NCBI RefSeq assembly: GCF_029201545.1
Contig: NZ_CP104007.1
Span: 4,128,993 to 4,192,992, forward strand
Reading direction: 5' to 3'
DNA length: 64,000 bases
DNA from: Devosia sp. FJ2-5-3
GTDB lineage: Bacteria; Pseudomonadota; Alphaproteobacteria; Rhizobiales; Devosiaceae
A program made the translations under genes and the position numbers. The notes beneath the pieces are model-generated. The model searched no databases, was not told the origin of the DNA, and saw only the letters and a list, made by a program, of their open reading frames with translations. Shown piece after piece: positions 52,152 through 61,802 of the stretch. The first letter of the stretch is position 1, and the number at the start of each line of letters is the position of its first letter.

Positions 52152-54788
52152 CTAGCCGCCGAAGATCAGATCCATCAGCGTGCGCTGCGACCGCTGGTTT
52201 TCATAGACCGGCTCGGGCTGCTGCACGGGTGCAGGCGGCGCAAACTGCTCGACGGGAGCAGCGAACTGCCCGCCATTATTGCTGGTCGGGGCACTGGGCA
52301 CCCAGACCTGCTGGCCCGTGGCAGGATCGATCACCAGCGTCATGGGCATGCCCGTCTCCGGATCGATCGGCGCTTGGCCGAAGCCGGCATTGGGGTCCTG
52401 CAGCGGGAAGCCTGTGACGGGATCGATCGCCTGGCCTGCGCCATTGAACTGATTGCCGTCAACGAACTGCTCGACCGGCAGGCCGGTGGCCGGATCGAGC
52501 ATCTGGCCCGTCTGCATCGATGGGTTGCCAGACTGGATCGGGGCAATGCCCTGCATCGGCTGCCCCGTCGCCGGGTCGATGGCGACGATCTGTCCGGTCG
52601 CCGGATCGACCATGGTCTGCACGGGCTGGCCCGTGCCGCCGTCCACATATTGCACCTGCGGTTGGCCGGTGGCCGGGTCGATGATAGGCTGGCCGGTATT
52701 GGGATCGATCAGCTGCTGGGGGATGACCTGGCCGGCATAGGAGCCGCCCGGGATCTGGACGGGCGATTTACCGGCATGCGCCTTGGTCATGAACTCCGAC
52801 CAGATCGCGACCGGGACGTTGCCGCCCGAGAGCTTGGTGCCCTTATTGTCGTCATTGCCAAGCCAGACGCCGGTGACCATGGCCGCGGTGTAGCCGACGA
52901 ACAGCGCGTCGCGCGATTCCTGGCTGGTGCCGGTCTTGCCGCCGAACTGCCATCCGCCCAGATTGGCGCCACGGCCCGTGCCCACCTCAACGGCGGTCTC
53001 GAGCATGTCGTTCATCTGCGCCAGCACATGGGGGTCGATTACCCGGCCGGGGCCCGCATTGGAGGCCTCATAAAGCGTCTCGTCATCCTTGGAGGTGATC
53101 TTGGTGATCACATTGGGGATGACGCCATTGCCGCCATTGGCGAACGGGGCATAGGCGCTGGTCAGCTCCAGCAGGTTCACTTCCTGGGTGCCGAGGCCGA
53201 TCGAGGGCACTGGCGTCATCGGCGTCGAAATGCCCATGCGGGTCGCCACATCGATCACGGCTGCCGGGGTTACGTCGATAGCGAGGCGCCCGGCAATGGT
53301 GTTGAGCGAATAGGCGAGGCCCTGCCGAAGCGTCACCGTGCCGGCATATTTGCCCGAGGCATTGCGCGGGCTCCAGCCGTTATATTCGAACTGGGCGTCC
53401 TCGGCGAGCGTGTCGGGGGTATAGCCCTTTTCCATGGCCGCCATATAGACGAAGGGCTTGAAGGTCGAGCCAGGCTGGCGCTTGGCCGTTACTGCGCGGT
53501 TATATTGGCTGGCCTGGTAGTCGACACCGCCAACCATGGCGCGGATCGTGCCGTCGACATCCATGGCGACGAGCGCACCCTGGGTGAAGCCGCGCTTGGG
53601 GCCTTCATTGGCCACCGCCTCGCGCACGGCGAATTCGGCGTCCTTCTGCATTTTCCAGTCGATAGTGGTCTGCACCACGACGTCGTCCGAAATCTCGCCG
53701 ATATAGGCGGTCATCAGGCTTTCGACCCAGTCGGCAACATAGGATTCCGAGCCCGCCACCACTGTCCGCACGCTCGACTGATCCGAGCTGATCTGCGCCG
53801 CGTCGGCTTCCTCGCGGGTAATGTAGCCTTCCTGGGCCATGAGGTTGAGCACGAGGCGCTGGCGCTCGATGGCGCGCTGCGGATTGGCCTTGGGATTATA
53901 GGCGGACGGGGCGGGGAGGATACCGACCAGCATGGCCGCCTGGCCGAGCGACAAATTGCGCGCCGAGACGCCGAAATAGGTCTGCGCCGCCGCCTCGATG
54001 CCGGTCGCACCGGCGCCGAAATAGACGCGGTTCATATAGAGCTCGAGAATTTCTTCCTTGGTGAAATTCTGCTCGAGCCAGATGGCCAGGATCGCCTCCT
54101 GCACCTTGCGGCCCAGGGTCTGGTCCGGGGTGAGGAAGAGGTTCTTGGCGACCTGCTGGGTGAGGGTCGAGGCACCGCGGGTCACGCCGCGCGCCTGCAC
54201 CGATTCGATGGCAACCGCCATCAGGCCGATGGGGTCGACGCCGAAATGGCTCATGAAGCGTCGGTCTTCCGAGGCGATGAAGGCCGCGGGGACGAAATGG
54301 GGAAGTTCGCGGAAAGTGACGGCCTCGCCACCGGTCTGGCCACGATTCGAAATAAGACTGCCGTCGGCTGCCAGGATGCGGATATTGGGCGGACGCTCGG
54401 GGATGGCCCAAGTGTTCGACGAAGGCAGCTGGGCGCCGTAATAGACGATGATGCCGATGACGGCGAGACCGCCCCAGAGGCAGGCGACAAAGCCCCACCA
54501 CAAGAGGCCCATGAGAAAACCGCCGGACCGCGAGCGGCGCTTCTTGGGACGCGCGGCCTCGGCCTTGCCGCGACGCGGCTCTTTCTTTTCCTTGCGGGGC
54601 GGCTTTGGCGGCTTGCCGCCACCGCCTCCACCAATGGGCCCGCCGGAGCGTTCGTCGTCGACGAATACGCCAACTGACTGGCCGAGGGACGGCTCGACCC
54701 GCTGGCCCTTGGCTGCACGTGGCTGCGGCTTGCTGGTCCTCTTCTGGGGGCCACCAACGCGATCATCGGCCGAAATGCGGAAGTCCAT
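52152..54788 (-). CDS. penicillin-binding protein 1A with DPxTGxP repeat tail
   Basis: 878 residues, bifunctional. The basic, Gly-rich cytoplasmic N-terminus (1-90) is followed by a membrane segment (91-117) and a GT51 domain with EDRRFMSHFG (Glu174). The transpeptidase has Ser441-x2-Lys444 (PGSTFKPF), SLN at 494 and KTG at 618. Residues about 692-830 hold nine DPxTGxP-like units, then a Gln/Pro-rich tail. The repeat tail is unusual. Confidence 0.93.
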   Translation of the reverse strand: MDFRISADDRVGGPQKRTSKPQPRAAKGQRVEPSLGQSVGVFVDDERSGGPIGGGGGGKPPKPPRKEKKEPRRGKAEAARPKKRRSRSGGFLMGLLWWGFVACLWGGLAVIGIIVYYGAQLPSSNTWAIPERPPNIRILAADGSLISNRGQTGGEAVTFRELPHFVPAAFIASEDRRFMSHFGVDPIGLMAVAIESVQARGVTRGASTLTQQVAKNLFLTPDQTLGRKVQEAILAIWLEQNFTKEEILELYMNRVYFGAGATGIEAAAQTYFGVSARNLSLGQAAMLVGILPAPSAYNPKANPQRAIERQRLVLNLMAQEGYITREEADAAQISSDQSSVRTVVAGSESYVADWVESLMTAYIGEISDDVVVQTTIDWKMQKDAEFAVREAVANEGPKRGFTQGALVAMDVDGTIRAMVGGVDYQASQYNRAVTAKRQPGSTFKPFVYMAAMEKGYTPDTLAEDAQFEYNGWSPRNASGKYAGTVTLRQGLAYSLNTIAGRLAIDVTPAAVIDVATRMGISTPMTPVPSIGLGTQEVNLLELTSAYAPFANGGNGVIPNVITKITSKDDETLYEASNAGPGRVIDPHVLAQMNDMLETAVEVGTGRGANLGGWQFGGKTGTSQESRDALFVGYTAAMVTGVWLGNDDNKGTKLSGGNVPVAIWSEFMTKAHAGKSPVQIPGGSYAGQVIPQQLIDPNTGQPIIDPATGQPQVQYVDGGTGQPVQTMVDPATGQIVAIDPATGQPMQGIAPIQSGNPSMQTGQMLDPATGLPVEQFVDGNQFNGAGQAIDPVTGFPLQDPNAGFGQAPIDPETGMPMTLVIDPATGQQVWVPSAPTSNNGGQFAAPVEQFAPPAPVQQPEPVYENQRSQRTLMDLIFGG

Positions 54789-55049
54789 CGAGCAATCTGT
54801 CCTTGAAGGTCCTGAGCCGCTTCTACTCTTTTCGCCGCACGAGGGAAAGAAAAGGTAAGCCAGAGGTTAAGGAGGCTGCGATCACATGCTGGGCATCTGA
54901 CGCGCTCACCGCCTCTTCGCGGCGCTATTGAATGCTTGTCCGGGAAAAATGTGGCCGGTTTATGTGAGTTTTCGTGCATTTTCAGCAGTGTGACGCCGCC
55001 GCAACACGCGCGCCTTGCGGAAAACACATCGGTCGAGGCATGAAGGCGT

Positions 55050-55568
55050 ATGCGCTTTGTTTTTGCCCTCCTCGCCGCCCTGGCCCTTTCGGCCTCTCCC
55101 GCATTTGCCGACGAACTGACAAAGGCCCTCAACCGGGCCATTGGGCTGTTCGATGCCGCAGCGCCCGAAATCGGCCAGGCCTTCGGTGTCGATCGCGACC
55201 AATTTCGCGATGCCCTGGTCACGGGCAAATTCCAGCGCGGGGGAAAAACCATTTCCCTTTACTATGAGGAAAAGGCCGACCCGGCCGGCCATTGCGGCCG
55301 TTTTGCTGCCTATACAATGCTCCCGGCCCGCGACGGCATCGTTCGTCTCGTCGTCTGTCCGCGCTTTTTCAGTCCACGTGCCGACGATCTGCGGGCCCTG
55401 ACAGTGCTGCACGAGCTGGTCCATGCCGTGACCGATACCGATGAGTGCCGCGCGATGGCCTATGCCGCGCGGATCCAGTCTTTGGCCACCGGCCGCTTTA
55501 CCCCGGTGGACGCCTATTGGCAGGCGAACAACTGCGCGGGTTCGGAGTTTTCACTGCCGCGGGGGTAG
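55050..55568 (+). CDS. secreted protein with HExxH motif
   Basis: 172 residues with a signal peptide ending in AFADE. HELVHAVTDTDECRAMAY gives HExxH plus nearby acidic residues, suggesting a zinc metalloprotease of the deuterolysin/aspzincin kind. Four Cys (GHCGRF, VVCPRF, DECRAM, NNCAGS) could form two disulfides. No family named with confidence. Confidence 0.65.
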   Translation: MRFVFALLAALALSASPAFADELTKALNRAIGLFDAAAPEIGQAFGVDRDQFRDALVTGKFQRGGKTISLYYEEKADPAGHCGRFAAYTMLPARDGIVRLVVCPRFFSPRADDLRALTVLHELVHAVTDTDECRAMAYAARIQSLATGRFTPVDAYWQANNCAGSEFSLPRG

Positions 55569-55605
55569 TTCGCGCCCAACCAAATGGCCAACAACACGCA
55601 CACCG

Positions 55606-55631
55606 GTCATTCCCGCTTTCACGGGGATGAC
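55606..55631. repeat. inverted copy of the CCCCGC-GAAA-GCGGGG type repeat
   Basis: GTCATTCCCGCTTTCACGGGGATGAC is a diverged reverse-orientation relative of the hairpins at 32200-32215 and 32476-32491, 6-9 bp stem. Confidence 0.6.
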
Positions 55632-55671
55632 ACCGGGGAGGACAAGTAGTGCTGCCTCTTAAACGGAGGAA

Positions 55672-56694
55672 TTACCGCCAGCCCAAGGCGGGCGCGACAT
55701 GGGTGAGAATGCTCTCGATGACATGGGCGTTGTAGTCGACGCCAAGCTGGTTGGGCACGGTCAGCAGCAGCGTATCGGCTTCGGCTATGGCTTCGTCCTT
55801 GCGCAGATCCTCGATGAGCTTGTCCGGCTCTGCGGTATAGCCCCGCCCAAAAACGGCCCGCACATTTTCCTCGATATAGCCGAACTGGTCCTGTTCGGGA
55901 CGACCGGCACCGAAATACATCCGGTCCATGTCATTGACGAGCGCGAAAATAGATCGGCTCACCGAGACGCGTGGTTCATAGGCGTGGCCGGCGTCTTTCC
56001 AGGCCGCACGATAGGCGCGGATCTGCTCGGCCTGCTGGATATGAAAGGGCTTGCCGGTCTCGTCGAATTTGAGCGTTGAGCTCTGCAGATGCATGCCCAT
56101 TTTGGCCGCCCAGATCGCTGTGTCATTGGTGGCAGAACCCCACCAGATGCGTTCGCGCAGGCCTTCGGAATGCGGCTCGAGGCGCAGCAGCCCCGGCGGA
56201 TTGGGAAACATCGGGCGCGGATTGGGCTGGGCAAAGCCCTTGCCCTTCAACACCTCGAGGAACACTTCGGCGTGCTGGCGCGCCATGTCGGCATCGGTCT
56301 TGCCCTCTTCGGGGGCGAAGCCGAAATAGCGGTAGCCATCGATCACCTGCTCGGGCGAGCCGCGCGATATGCCCAATTGCAGCCGGCCACCCGAGATCAG
56401 ATCGGCGGCCCCGGCGACTTCGGCCATATAGAGGGGGTTTTCATAGCGCATATCGATCACGGCCGTGCCGATCTCGATTTTCTTGGTCCTGGCGCCCACG
56501 GCCGCCAAAAGCGGGAAGGGCGAGGCGAGCTGGCGCGCAAAATGGTGCACGCGGAAATAAGCGCCGTCGGCGCCAAGCTCCTCGGCGGCCACCGCCAGAT
56601 CGATCGATTGCAGCAGCGTATCGCCGGCCGAACGCGTCCCCGATTGCGGCGACGGGTTCCAGTGGCCAAAGGAGAGAAAGCCGATCTTCTTCAT
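55672..56694 (-). CDS. LLM-class flavin-dependent monooxygenase
   Basis: 340 residues of the luciferase-like monooxygenase family (ADGAYFRVHHFARQLASPF, GTAVIDMRYENPLYMAE, GRLQLGISRGSPEQ). Binds reduced FMN; substrate unknown. Complete. Confidence 0.9.
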   Translation of the reverse strand: MKKIGFLSFGHWNPSPQSGTRSAGDTLLQSIDLAVAAEELGADGAYFRVHHFARQLASPFPLLAAVGARTKKIEIGTAVIDMRYENPLYMAEVAGAADLISGGRLQLGISRGSPEQVIDGYRYFGFAPEEGKTDADMARQHAEVFLEVLKGKGFAQPNPRPMFPNPPGLLRLEPHSEGLRERIWWGSATNDTAIWAAKMGMHLQSSTLKFDETGKPFHIQQAEQIRAYRAAWKDAGHAYEPRVSVSRSIFALVNDMDRMYFGAGRPEQDQFGYIEENVRAVFGRGYTAEPDKLIEDLRKDEAIAEADTLLLTVPNQLGVDYNAHVIESILTHVAPALGWR

Positions 56695-56810
56695 GTTTCA
56701 GGATCCCGTCTGTCGTGCGCTTGCGTTTGCCAGCAGAGCTAAGCCTCTTCCTGCCCGCTCACAAGTTGCCGGGTGCGGAACGGATTGATGCGAAGGATTG
56801 AACGAGCCCC

Positions 56811-57557
56811 TTAATAGGCCAGTTCCGTGAACCGGGCCTCGCGGCTGTCATAGATCAACACCTTGCCGATCAGTGGCGTACCGATGCCGGTCACGAGCTT
56901 GATCGCCTCCATGGCCATCAGCGTGCCGATCACCCCGGTGACGGGCCCGATAATGCCATTGGCCTCACAGGAGGGCAGGTCGTCGTCATTGGCCGCGTCG
57001 GCAAAGAGCGCTTCATGCCCTGGCCCGCCAAGATGGGGTGCAAAGACAGTGACCTGACCTGAAAACATCGAGACCGCGCCAGAGATAAGCGGTTTTTGCA
57101 GGGTCTGGGCCCCTGCCGCGACCAGCCGGCGGGTTATCAGATTGTCCGTCCCGTCGAGAACCAGATCATAGGAGGCCAGTACGGGTCCGAAATTTTCTGC
57201 GTCGAGCCGCATCTGCAGCGGGACGATTTCGATCTCGGGATTGAGCCCGCGGGCAAAAATCGCGGCGCTCTCGACCTTGCTGAGGCCGATCCCCGCGCCG
57301 GTGTGCACGATCTGCCGGTGCAGGTTCGAAACACTCACGATGTCGTTGTCGAGGATAGCGATGCGGCCGATGCCGGCACCGGCCAGATAGGCCAGCGCTG
57401 GGCTTCCGAGCCCTCCTGCCCCGACGATGAGCACCTTTGCCGCCTTCAGCTTCTGCTGGGCCGCCCCACCAAAACCCTTGAGCACGAGTTGACGCGCGTA
57501 GCGTTTCGTCTCGTCGGGGGTAAAACTGGGCCTATCGTTCGCCAATGGGCACCGCAA
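56811..57557 (-). CDS. HesA/MoeB/ThiF family adenylyltransferase
   Basis: 248 residues. Nucleotide motif VGAGGLGSPALAYLAGAG, DNDIVSVSNLHRQ, the Asp of DGTDNL and a single CEANGI Cys. Likely MoeB or ThiF, adenylating a sulfur-carrier protein's C-terminus. TTG start at 57557 (or 57545). Overlaps the DUF2259 gene by 26 bases. The zinc CxxC pairs of many MoeB proteins are absent. Confidence 0.85.
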   Translation of the reverse strand: MRCPLANDRPSFTPDETKRYARQLVLKGFGGAAQQKLKAAKVLIVGAGGLGSPALAYLAGAGIGRIAILDNDIVSVSNLHRQIVHTGAGIGLSKVESAAIFARGLNPEIEIVPLQMRLDAENFGPVLASYDLVLDGTDNLITRRLVAAGAQTLQKPLISGAVSMFSGQVTVFAPHLGGPGHEALFADAANDDDLPSCEANGIIGPVTGVIGTLMAMEAIKLVTGIGTPLIGKVLIYDSREARFTELAY

Positions 57558-58281
57558 TGAACCGTCGGTCCGGCCCTTCGAAGCCGCCGGAATAAACCGA
57601 GATAATGGCGACTGCGGCGGAAATATCCTGCGCCCAACCGGGCTGGACCACGCCGAACAGCCGATATTCGACGGCGCAGCCCCGCGATTCGGGCAGGCGC
57701 TTGTCGCGATGGATCAGGCGCTCGCCGTCATCCTCCTCCATGGTCAGGGACATGCCCAGCGGCTCGGCGGAAAACCAGTCCGCACAGGGCAGCGGCGAGG
57801 TGGTCTCATAGCTGTCGAGCCGCAGCGTCTGGTCGGAATTCGGCTCGCCCTGACCATATCCGGGGACCCCAAACCGCAGGCGCGTGAAATCGGGCTCCGC
57901 CGTGCCATCGCCATTGAGCGCGAGATATTCGACCGGCTCGGTGATGGAAAAACGGTTCAACACCGCCTGCGCCCGGTCGGCGCTTTGGGCGCGGACATCG
58001 GCCAATGTCGCGTCTTCGCTGTCGATGCGCACCGAAACCGGCGTGCCCGGCACCCATTTGTCGGCGACGAGGTCAAGGACGTAGACGTCTGAATACGGAA
58101 AGCCGGAGCCGTCCTGGATGCCGAATTGCTCGAAGGCAAAATGCTGTCCGTCCGGCGAAAAGCCGAGAAAATCGATGAGCGCCCTGTCCCCGGCCGAAAC
58201 CGGAGCGGTGGCGAGCATGACACCGGCGAGGAGGCTAGCGCCCCGTCGAACCGAAGCCAGAACTTCCCCGTATCGTCTCAT
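57532..58281 (-). CDS. DUF2259 secreted protein
   Basis: 249 residues. A signal peptide ends near [19 protein letters not shown] and SDVYVLDL match DUF2259, found in Rhizobiales, function unknown. Two Cys (LPCADW, RGCAVE). Overlaps dut by 47 bases at its 5' end if the ATG at 58281 is used. Confidence 0.78.
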   Translation of the reverse strand: MRRYGEVLASVRRGASLLAGVMLATAPVSAGDRALIDFLGFSPDGQHFAFEQFGIQDGSGFPYSDVYVLDLVADKWVPGTPVSVRIDSEDATLADVRAQSADRAQAVLNRFSITEPVEYLALNGDGTAEPDFTRLRFGVPGYGQGEPNSDQTLRLDSYETTSPLPCADWFSAEPLGMSLTMEEDDGERLIHRDKRLPESRGCAVEYRLFGVVQPGWAQDISAAVAIISVYSGGFEGPDRRFIAVPIGER

Positions 58282-58696
58282 CGAGTTCCTCCACCGTCTG
58301 GAAGGCCGGCTGGGTCACCGGCGCCACCACCATCTGCGCGATGCGTTCGCCGCGGGTAATGACGAAATCGTCCTCGCCCAGATTGATGAGGATGACTTTG
58401 ACCTCGCCGCGATAATCGGCATCGATGGTACCGGGAGAATTGAGCACAGTCACCCCGTGGCGCGCGGCAAGGCCGGAACGGGGCCGAACCTGGGCTTCGT
58501 AACCGGCTGGCAGCGCCATGGCAAAGCCGCAGGGCACCATGGCCCGCTTGCCCGGCGCGAGGATCAAGCGCTCACCCTCGGCAAGGGCGGCGCAGAGGTC
58601 CGCGCCGGCCGCCAGGGCAGTGGCCGCCGCCGGAAGGGCCAGGCCCTCGCCATGCGGCAGCCATGTCAGGCCGATAATGACCTGGCGCGCACTCAA
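58235..58696 (-). CDS. dut: dUTP diphosphatase
   Basis: 153 residues. Hydrolyses dUTP to dUMP, keeping uracil out of DNA. Motifs: [21 protein letters not shown] (Asp catalytic) and the C-terminal [11 protein letters not shown] loop. TTG start at 58696 overlaps the lipoprotein stop (TTGA). Trimeric family, normal length. Confidence 0.94.
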   Translation of the reverse strand: MSARQVIIGLTWLPHGEGLALPAAATALAAGADLCAALAEGERLILAPGKRAMVPCGFAMALPAGYEAQVRPRSGLAARHGVTVLNSPGTIDADYRGEVKVILINLGEDDFVITRGERIAQMVVAPVTQPAFQTVEELDETIRGSSGFGSTGR

Positions 58697-59283
58697 GGGG
58701 TGCGCACCAGTGCGAAGAGGTCGCCGTCGAGGCCGGTTTCGCCGTCGATGATGTCCATGAAGCCAAGCACGATCGATGCCGACTTGCCGTCTGCCGAGCG
58801 TTCCATATTGGTCTCGACGATTTCGAGGCCCGAAACCGAGACGGTGATGGTGCGGCCTTCGAACATGGATTGCATCATGGCGCGGGTTTCTGCATCGAGC
58901 TCTTCGCCGGCGCCCATTTCCTGCTCGATGTCATCGAGGGGCAGGGTGACGCGCACGAGATTGGGGCCCTCGGCGGCAAAGACCATGCCGCCTTCCTCGT
59001 CGCCTTCGATCAGCTCGGCAAAGGGCCCTTCCTTGACGTCGACGCAAATGGCACCGCCATCGTCGGTCTCGGTCAGATTTTCCGGAGCACAGAAGCCCTC
59101 TTCACCGTCCTCGGCACTGGCAGCGACCATTTCATAGAAATCGGCGCTGATAATCTGGGTCGTGGTCACCCGGGCGGTCGCATCGCCGGTCAGCGCGACG
59201 TCCATCTCGACGTCGATGCAGCCGGCCAGCGTCAGTGCCAGGACCGGCAGCGCAACGAGCTTGCCGATGAGTTGAACCTTCAT
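58693..59283 (-). CDS. putative LppM-like lipoprotein
   Basis: 196 residues. Lipobox LAGC near residue 19. The acidic mature part, with FCAPENLTE, is rich in Asp/Glu. No enzymatic motif. It sits where coaBC often stands between ubiB and dut in related genomes. Confidence 0.75.
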   Translation of the reverse strand: MKVQLIGKLVALPVLALTLAGCIDVEMDVALTGDATARVTTTQIISADFYEMVAASAEDGEEGFCAPENLTETDDGGAICVDVKEGPFAELIEGDEEGGMVFAAEGPNLVRVTLPLDDIEQEMGAGEELDAETRAMMQSMFEGRTITVSVSGLEIVETNMERSADGKSASIVLGFMDIIDGETGLDGDLFALVRTP

Positions 59284-59370
59284 AATGTACTCCCTTGATG
59301 GTCAGTGCCGCTCTTTGGCCGCCATCTATTAGAAAGTGCAGGAGGGGCGCAATCGGGTGAGCGCGAATGC

Positions 59371-60915
59371 CTAGGATAAAACCAGCAGGCGCCAGATGGC
59401 TGTCACGATCAGCACGAAGACGCTGCCCAGTACCGCCAGGATCGCGCCGCGCATCCAGCGATCGGGCGGGCGGCTCATCATGGCGCGATGTTCGGCCATC
59501 GTCAGTTCCGCCTGGGTGATCAGCGCCGGCACGCGGCCGAGCGCCGTGCTCATGCGGGTCAAATGCCCGGCCAGATCCTCGATCCGGCCAATCGGCCCTT
59601 CTTCGCGCCGCAGCCAATCCCCGACCACGGGCTCGGCCACCGTCCAGATGTCGAGATCGGGATCGAGCGTGCGGGCGACGCCTTCGACGAGGACCATGGA
59701 TTTTTGCAGCAGCACCAGCTCGGGCCGTGTCTGCATCTGGAAAAGTTCGGTGATGGCAAAAAGCTGGCCGAGCACCCGCGCCATGGAAATATCGGACGCC
59801 GTGCGCCCATGCAGCGGCTCCCCGATGGAGCGGATGGCGAGGGTGAAATCGTCGACCGACTGGCTCGGCGGCACATAGCCGATGTCGAAGTGCCGCTGCG
59901 CCACGAGGCGATAGTCCCGAGTGATGAAGCCGAAGAGGATATCGGCGAGGAATTTGCGCTCGTTCTTGTTGATCCGGCCCATAATGCCGAAATCGACGGC
60001 GATCACGTCGCCGGTGCGCGGATCGGCGAACAGATTGCCCGGATGCATGTCGGCGTGGAAGAAACCGTCGCGAATGGCGTGGCGCAGGAAGGATTGCAGC
60101 ACCTTTGCCGCCAGCGCCTTGCGGTCGACACCGGCCGCATCGAGCGCGGCATGATCGCGAATGGGAATGCCTTCCACCCAGGAGGTGGTCAGCACATTTT
60201 CAGCCACCTGATCCCAGTGGACGCTGGGAATGACGAAACCTTCGTCATTGGTGATATTTTCGGAGAGCTCGGAAATCGCCGCGGCTTCGAGCCGGAGATC
60301 GAGTTCGAGCCGCATGGAATGATCGAGCGTCTGGACCACCTCCACCGGACGGAGGCGGCGCGAGGATTTCGACCAGGCCTGGGCCATGCGGGCGCCGGTA
60401 TAGAGACTGTTCGTGTCGGCCCTGAACCGCTCGCCGACCCCTGGCCGCAGAATTTTGACCGCTACAATGTGCGGAGGCTGCCCGGGCACGCGCAGGGTCG
60501 CCTTGTGCACCTGGGCGATGGAGGCCGCTGCGATGGGCGGGCTGATTTCGCTCAGTGCCTTGGCCTTGTCACCCAGGGCTGCCTCAAGGATCCCCGGCAC
60601 AAGCGCCGAATCAAAGGGCGGCATGCGGTCCTGGAGGGCAGACAGATCGACCGCGGCCTGCGCCCCGACAATATCGGGTCGCGTGGCGAGGGTCTGGCCC
60701 AGCTTGACATAGGTCGGGCCCAGCTTGTGCAGGGCGGCATTGAGCCGCTCGATGCGGCCCGTGCGGCGCACGCTGGGCCGCTCGACGAGGCGCCCCATGG
60801 CAATTCCGGCCTTCATCATGGGCGGCAGCGATTCGACCGGCAAAACGGAAAGCGCGCCTTCGCGGGCCAGAACCCAGCCGGCGTTGACGAGACGGAAAAA
60901 CGACCCCAGACCCAT
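59371..60915 (-). CDS. ubiB: ubiquinone biosynthesis kinase-like protein UbiB
   Basis: 514 residues. ABC1/ADCK atypical kinase with KLGQTLATRPD, AAASIAQVHKA and the metal Asp in DFGIMGRIN. Two membrane helices near the C-terminus (ILAVLGSVFVLIVTAIW). Supports coenzyme Q synthesis. 3 bases after ubiE. Confidence 0.95.
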   Translation of the reverse strand: MGLGSFFRLVNAGWVLAREGALSVLPVESLPPMMKAGIAMGRLVERPSVRRTGRIERLNAALHKLGPTYVKLGQTLATRPDIVGAQAAVDLSALQDRMPPFDSALVPGILEAALGDKAKALSEISPPIAAASIAQVHKATLRVPGQPPHIVAVKILRPGVGERFRADTNSLYTGARMAQAWSKSSRRLRPVEVVQTLDHSMRLELDLRLEAAAISELSENITNDEGFVIPSVHWDQVAENVLTTSWVEGIPIRDHAALDAAGVDRKALAAKVLQSFLRHAIRDGFFHADMHPGNLFADPRTGDVIAVDFGIMGRINKNERKFLADILFGFITRDYRLVAQRHFDIGYVPPSQSVDDFTLAIRSIGEPLHGRTASDISMARVLGQLFAITELFQMQTRPELVLLQKSMVLVEGVARTLDPDLDIWTVAEPVVGDWLRREEGPIGRIEDLAGHLTRMSTALGRVPALITQAELTMAEHRAMMSRPPDRWMRGAILAVLGSVFVLIVTAIWRLLVLS

Positions 60916-60918
60916 GGG

Positions 60919-61683
60919 CTAGAGTTTCCAGCCCGAGAACAATGTGGCGATATTGCCCGTATAGGCTTGGTGCTTGACCCGTTTGAAGCCGGCCGTTGCG
61001 AGCATTGCCGAGAAACGTGTCGGGTCGGGAAATTTCCGGATCGATTCGACCAGATATTGATAGGGCTGGGCGTCTCCGGTCACCATGCGCCCCATGGGCG
61101 GGATGAGCCGGTCGGAGAAGGTCTTGTAGACGGCATCGAAGCCCGGCACGTCGACCTGGGAAAATTCCAGCACCATGATCCGACCGCCGCGCTTGAGCAC
61201 GCGATGAGCCTCGTTGAGCGCCATCTGGATGCGCGGCACGTTGCGGATGCCGAAGGCGATCGTATAGGCGTCGAAGGAATTGCTCTCGAAGGGCAATTCC
61301 TCCGCATTGGCCTCGACGAAGCTCGCCTGGGCGGGATAGCGCCAGTTCCGCGCCCGCTCGGCGCCAACGCGCAGCATGTCGGAATTGATGTCGGAGACCA
61401 CGACCTCTGCATAGCCATGGGAGGCGTTGACGATGCGCTCGGCGATGTCGCCGGTGCCGCCGGCCATGTCGAGCACCCGATAGCCGCGGCTGCCGGAACG
61501 GGGCGGCGCCAGATCGGCCACCATGGCGTCCTTCCAGAGCCGGTGGATACCAACGCTCATCAGATCGTTCATCAGATCATAGCGGTCGGCGACGTCGTGA
61601 AAAACCTTGTTGACCAGACCCTGCTTGTCCTCGAGGGCGACGGTCTGTTCGCCGAAATGGGTGGTTTCGCGGATCTCGGTCAT
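60919..61683 (-). CDS. ubiE: ubiquinone/menaquinone methyltransferase
   Basis: 254 residues. SAM motif [14 protein letters not shown], then [13 protein letters not shown] and the UbiE signature [15 protein letters not shown]-methylates the quinone ring. Operon ubiE-ubiB. Divergent from mutM. Confidence 0.96.
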   Translation of the reverse strand: MTEIRETTHFGEQTVALEDKQGLVNKVFHDVADRYDLMNDLMSVGIHRLWKDAMVADLAPPRSGSRGYRVLDMAGGTGDIAERIVNASHGYAEVVVSDINSDMLRVGAERARNWRYPAQASFVEANAEELPFESNSFDAYTIAFGIRNVPRIQMALNEAHRVLKRGGRIMVLEFSQVDVPGFDAVYKTFSDRLIPPMGRMVTGDAQPYQYLVESIRKFPDPTRFSAMLATAGFKRVKHQAYTGNIATLFSGWKL

Positions 61684-61802
61684 GGCTTGGCTCGATGCAC
61701 TTTATCGTGGACACGATATGGTTCGTCTTGGGCGGCACCATATATAAGGCGACGCCGATTGCCCATGCCACAAAGCCGCACAGGCCCGAAGGAGATTTGC
61801 CC

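Noticed and set aside
51435..54677. 1080-residue open frame on the plus strand opposite PBP1a
   Set aside because: It runs through the L,D-transpeptidase gene and antisense to an intact PBP1a; its protein has no recognisable motif and skewed His/Arg/Gly composition typical of antisense frames in GC-rich DNA.
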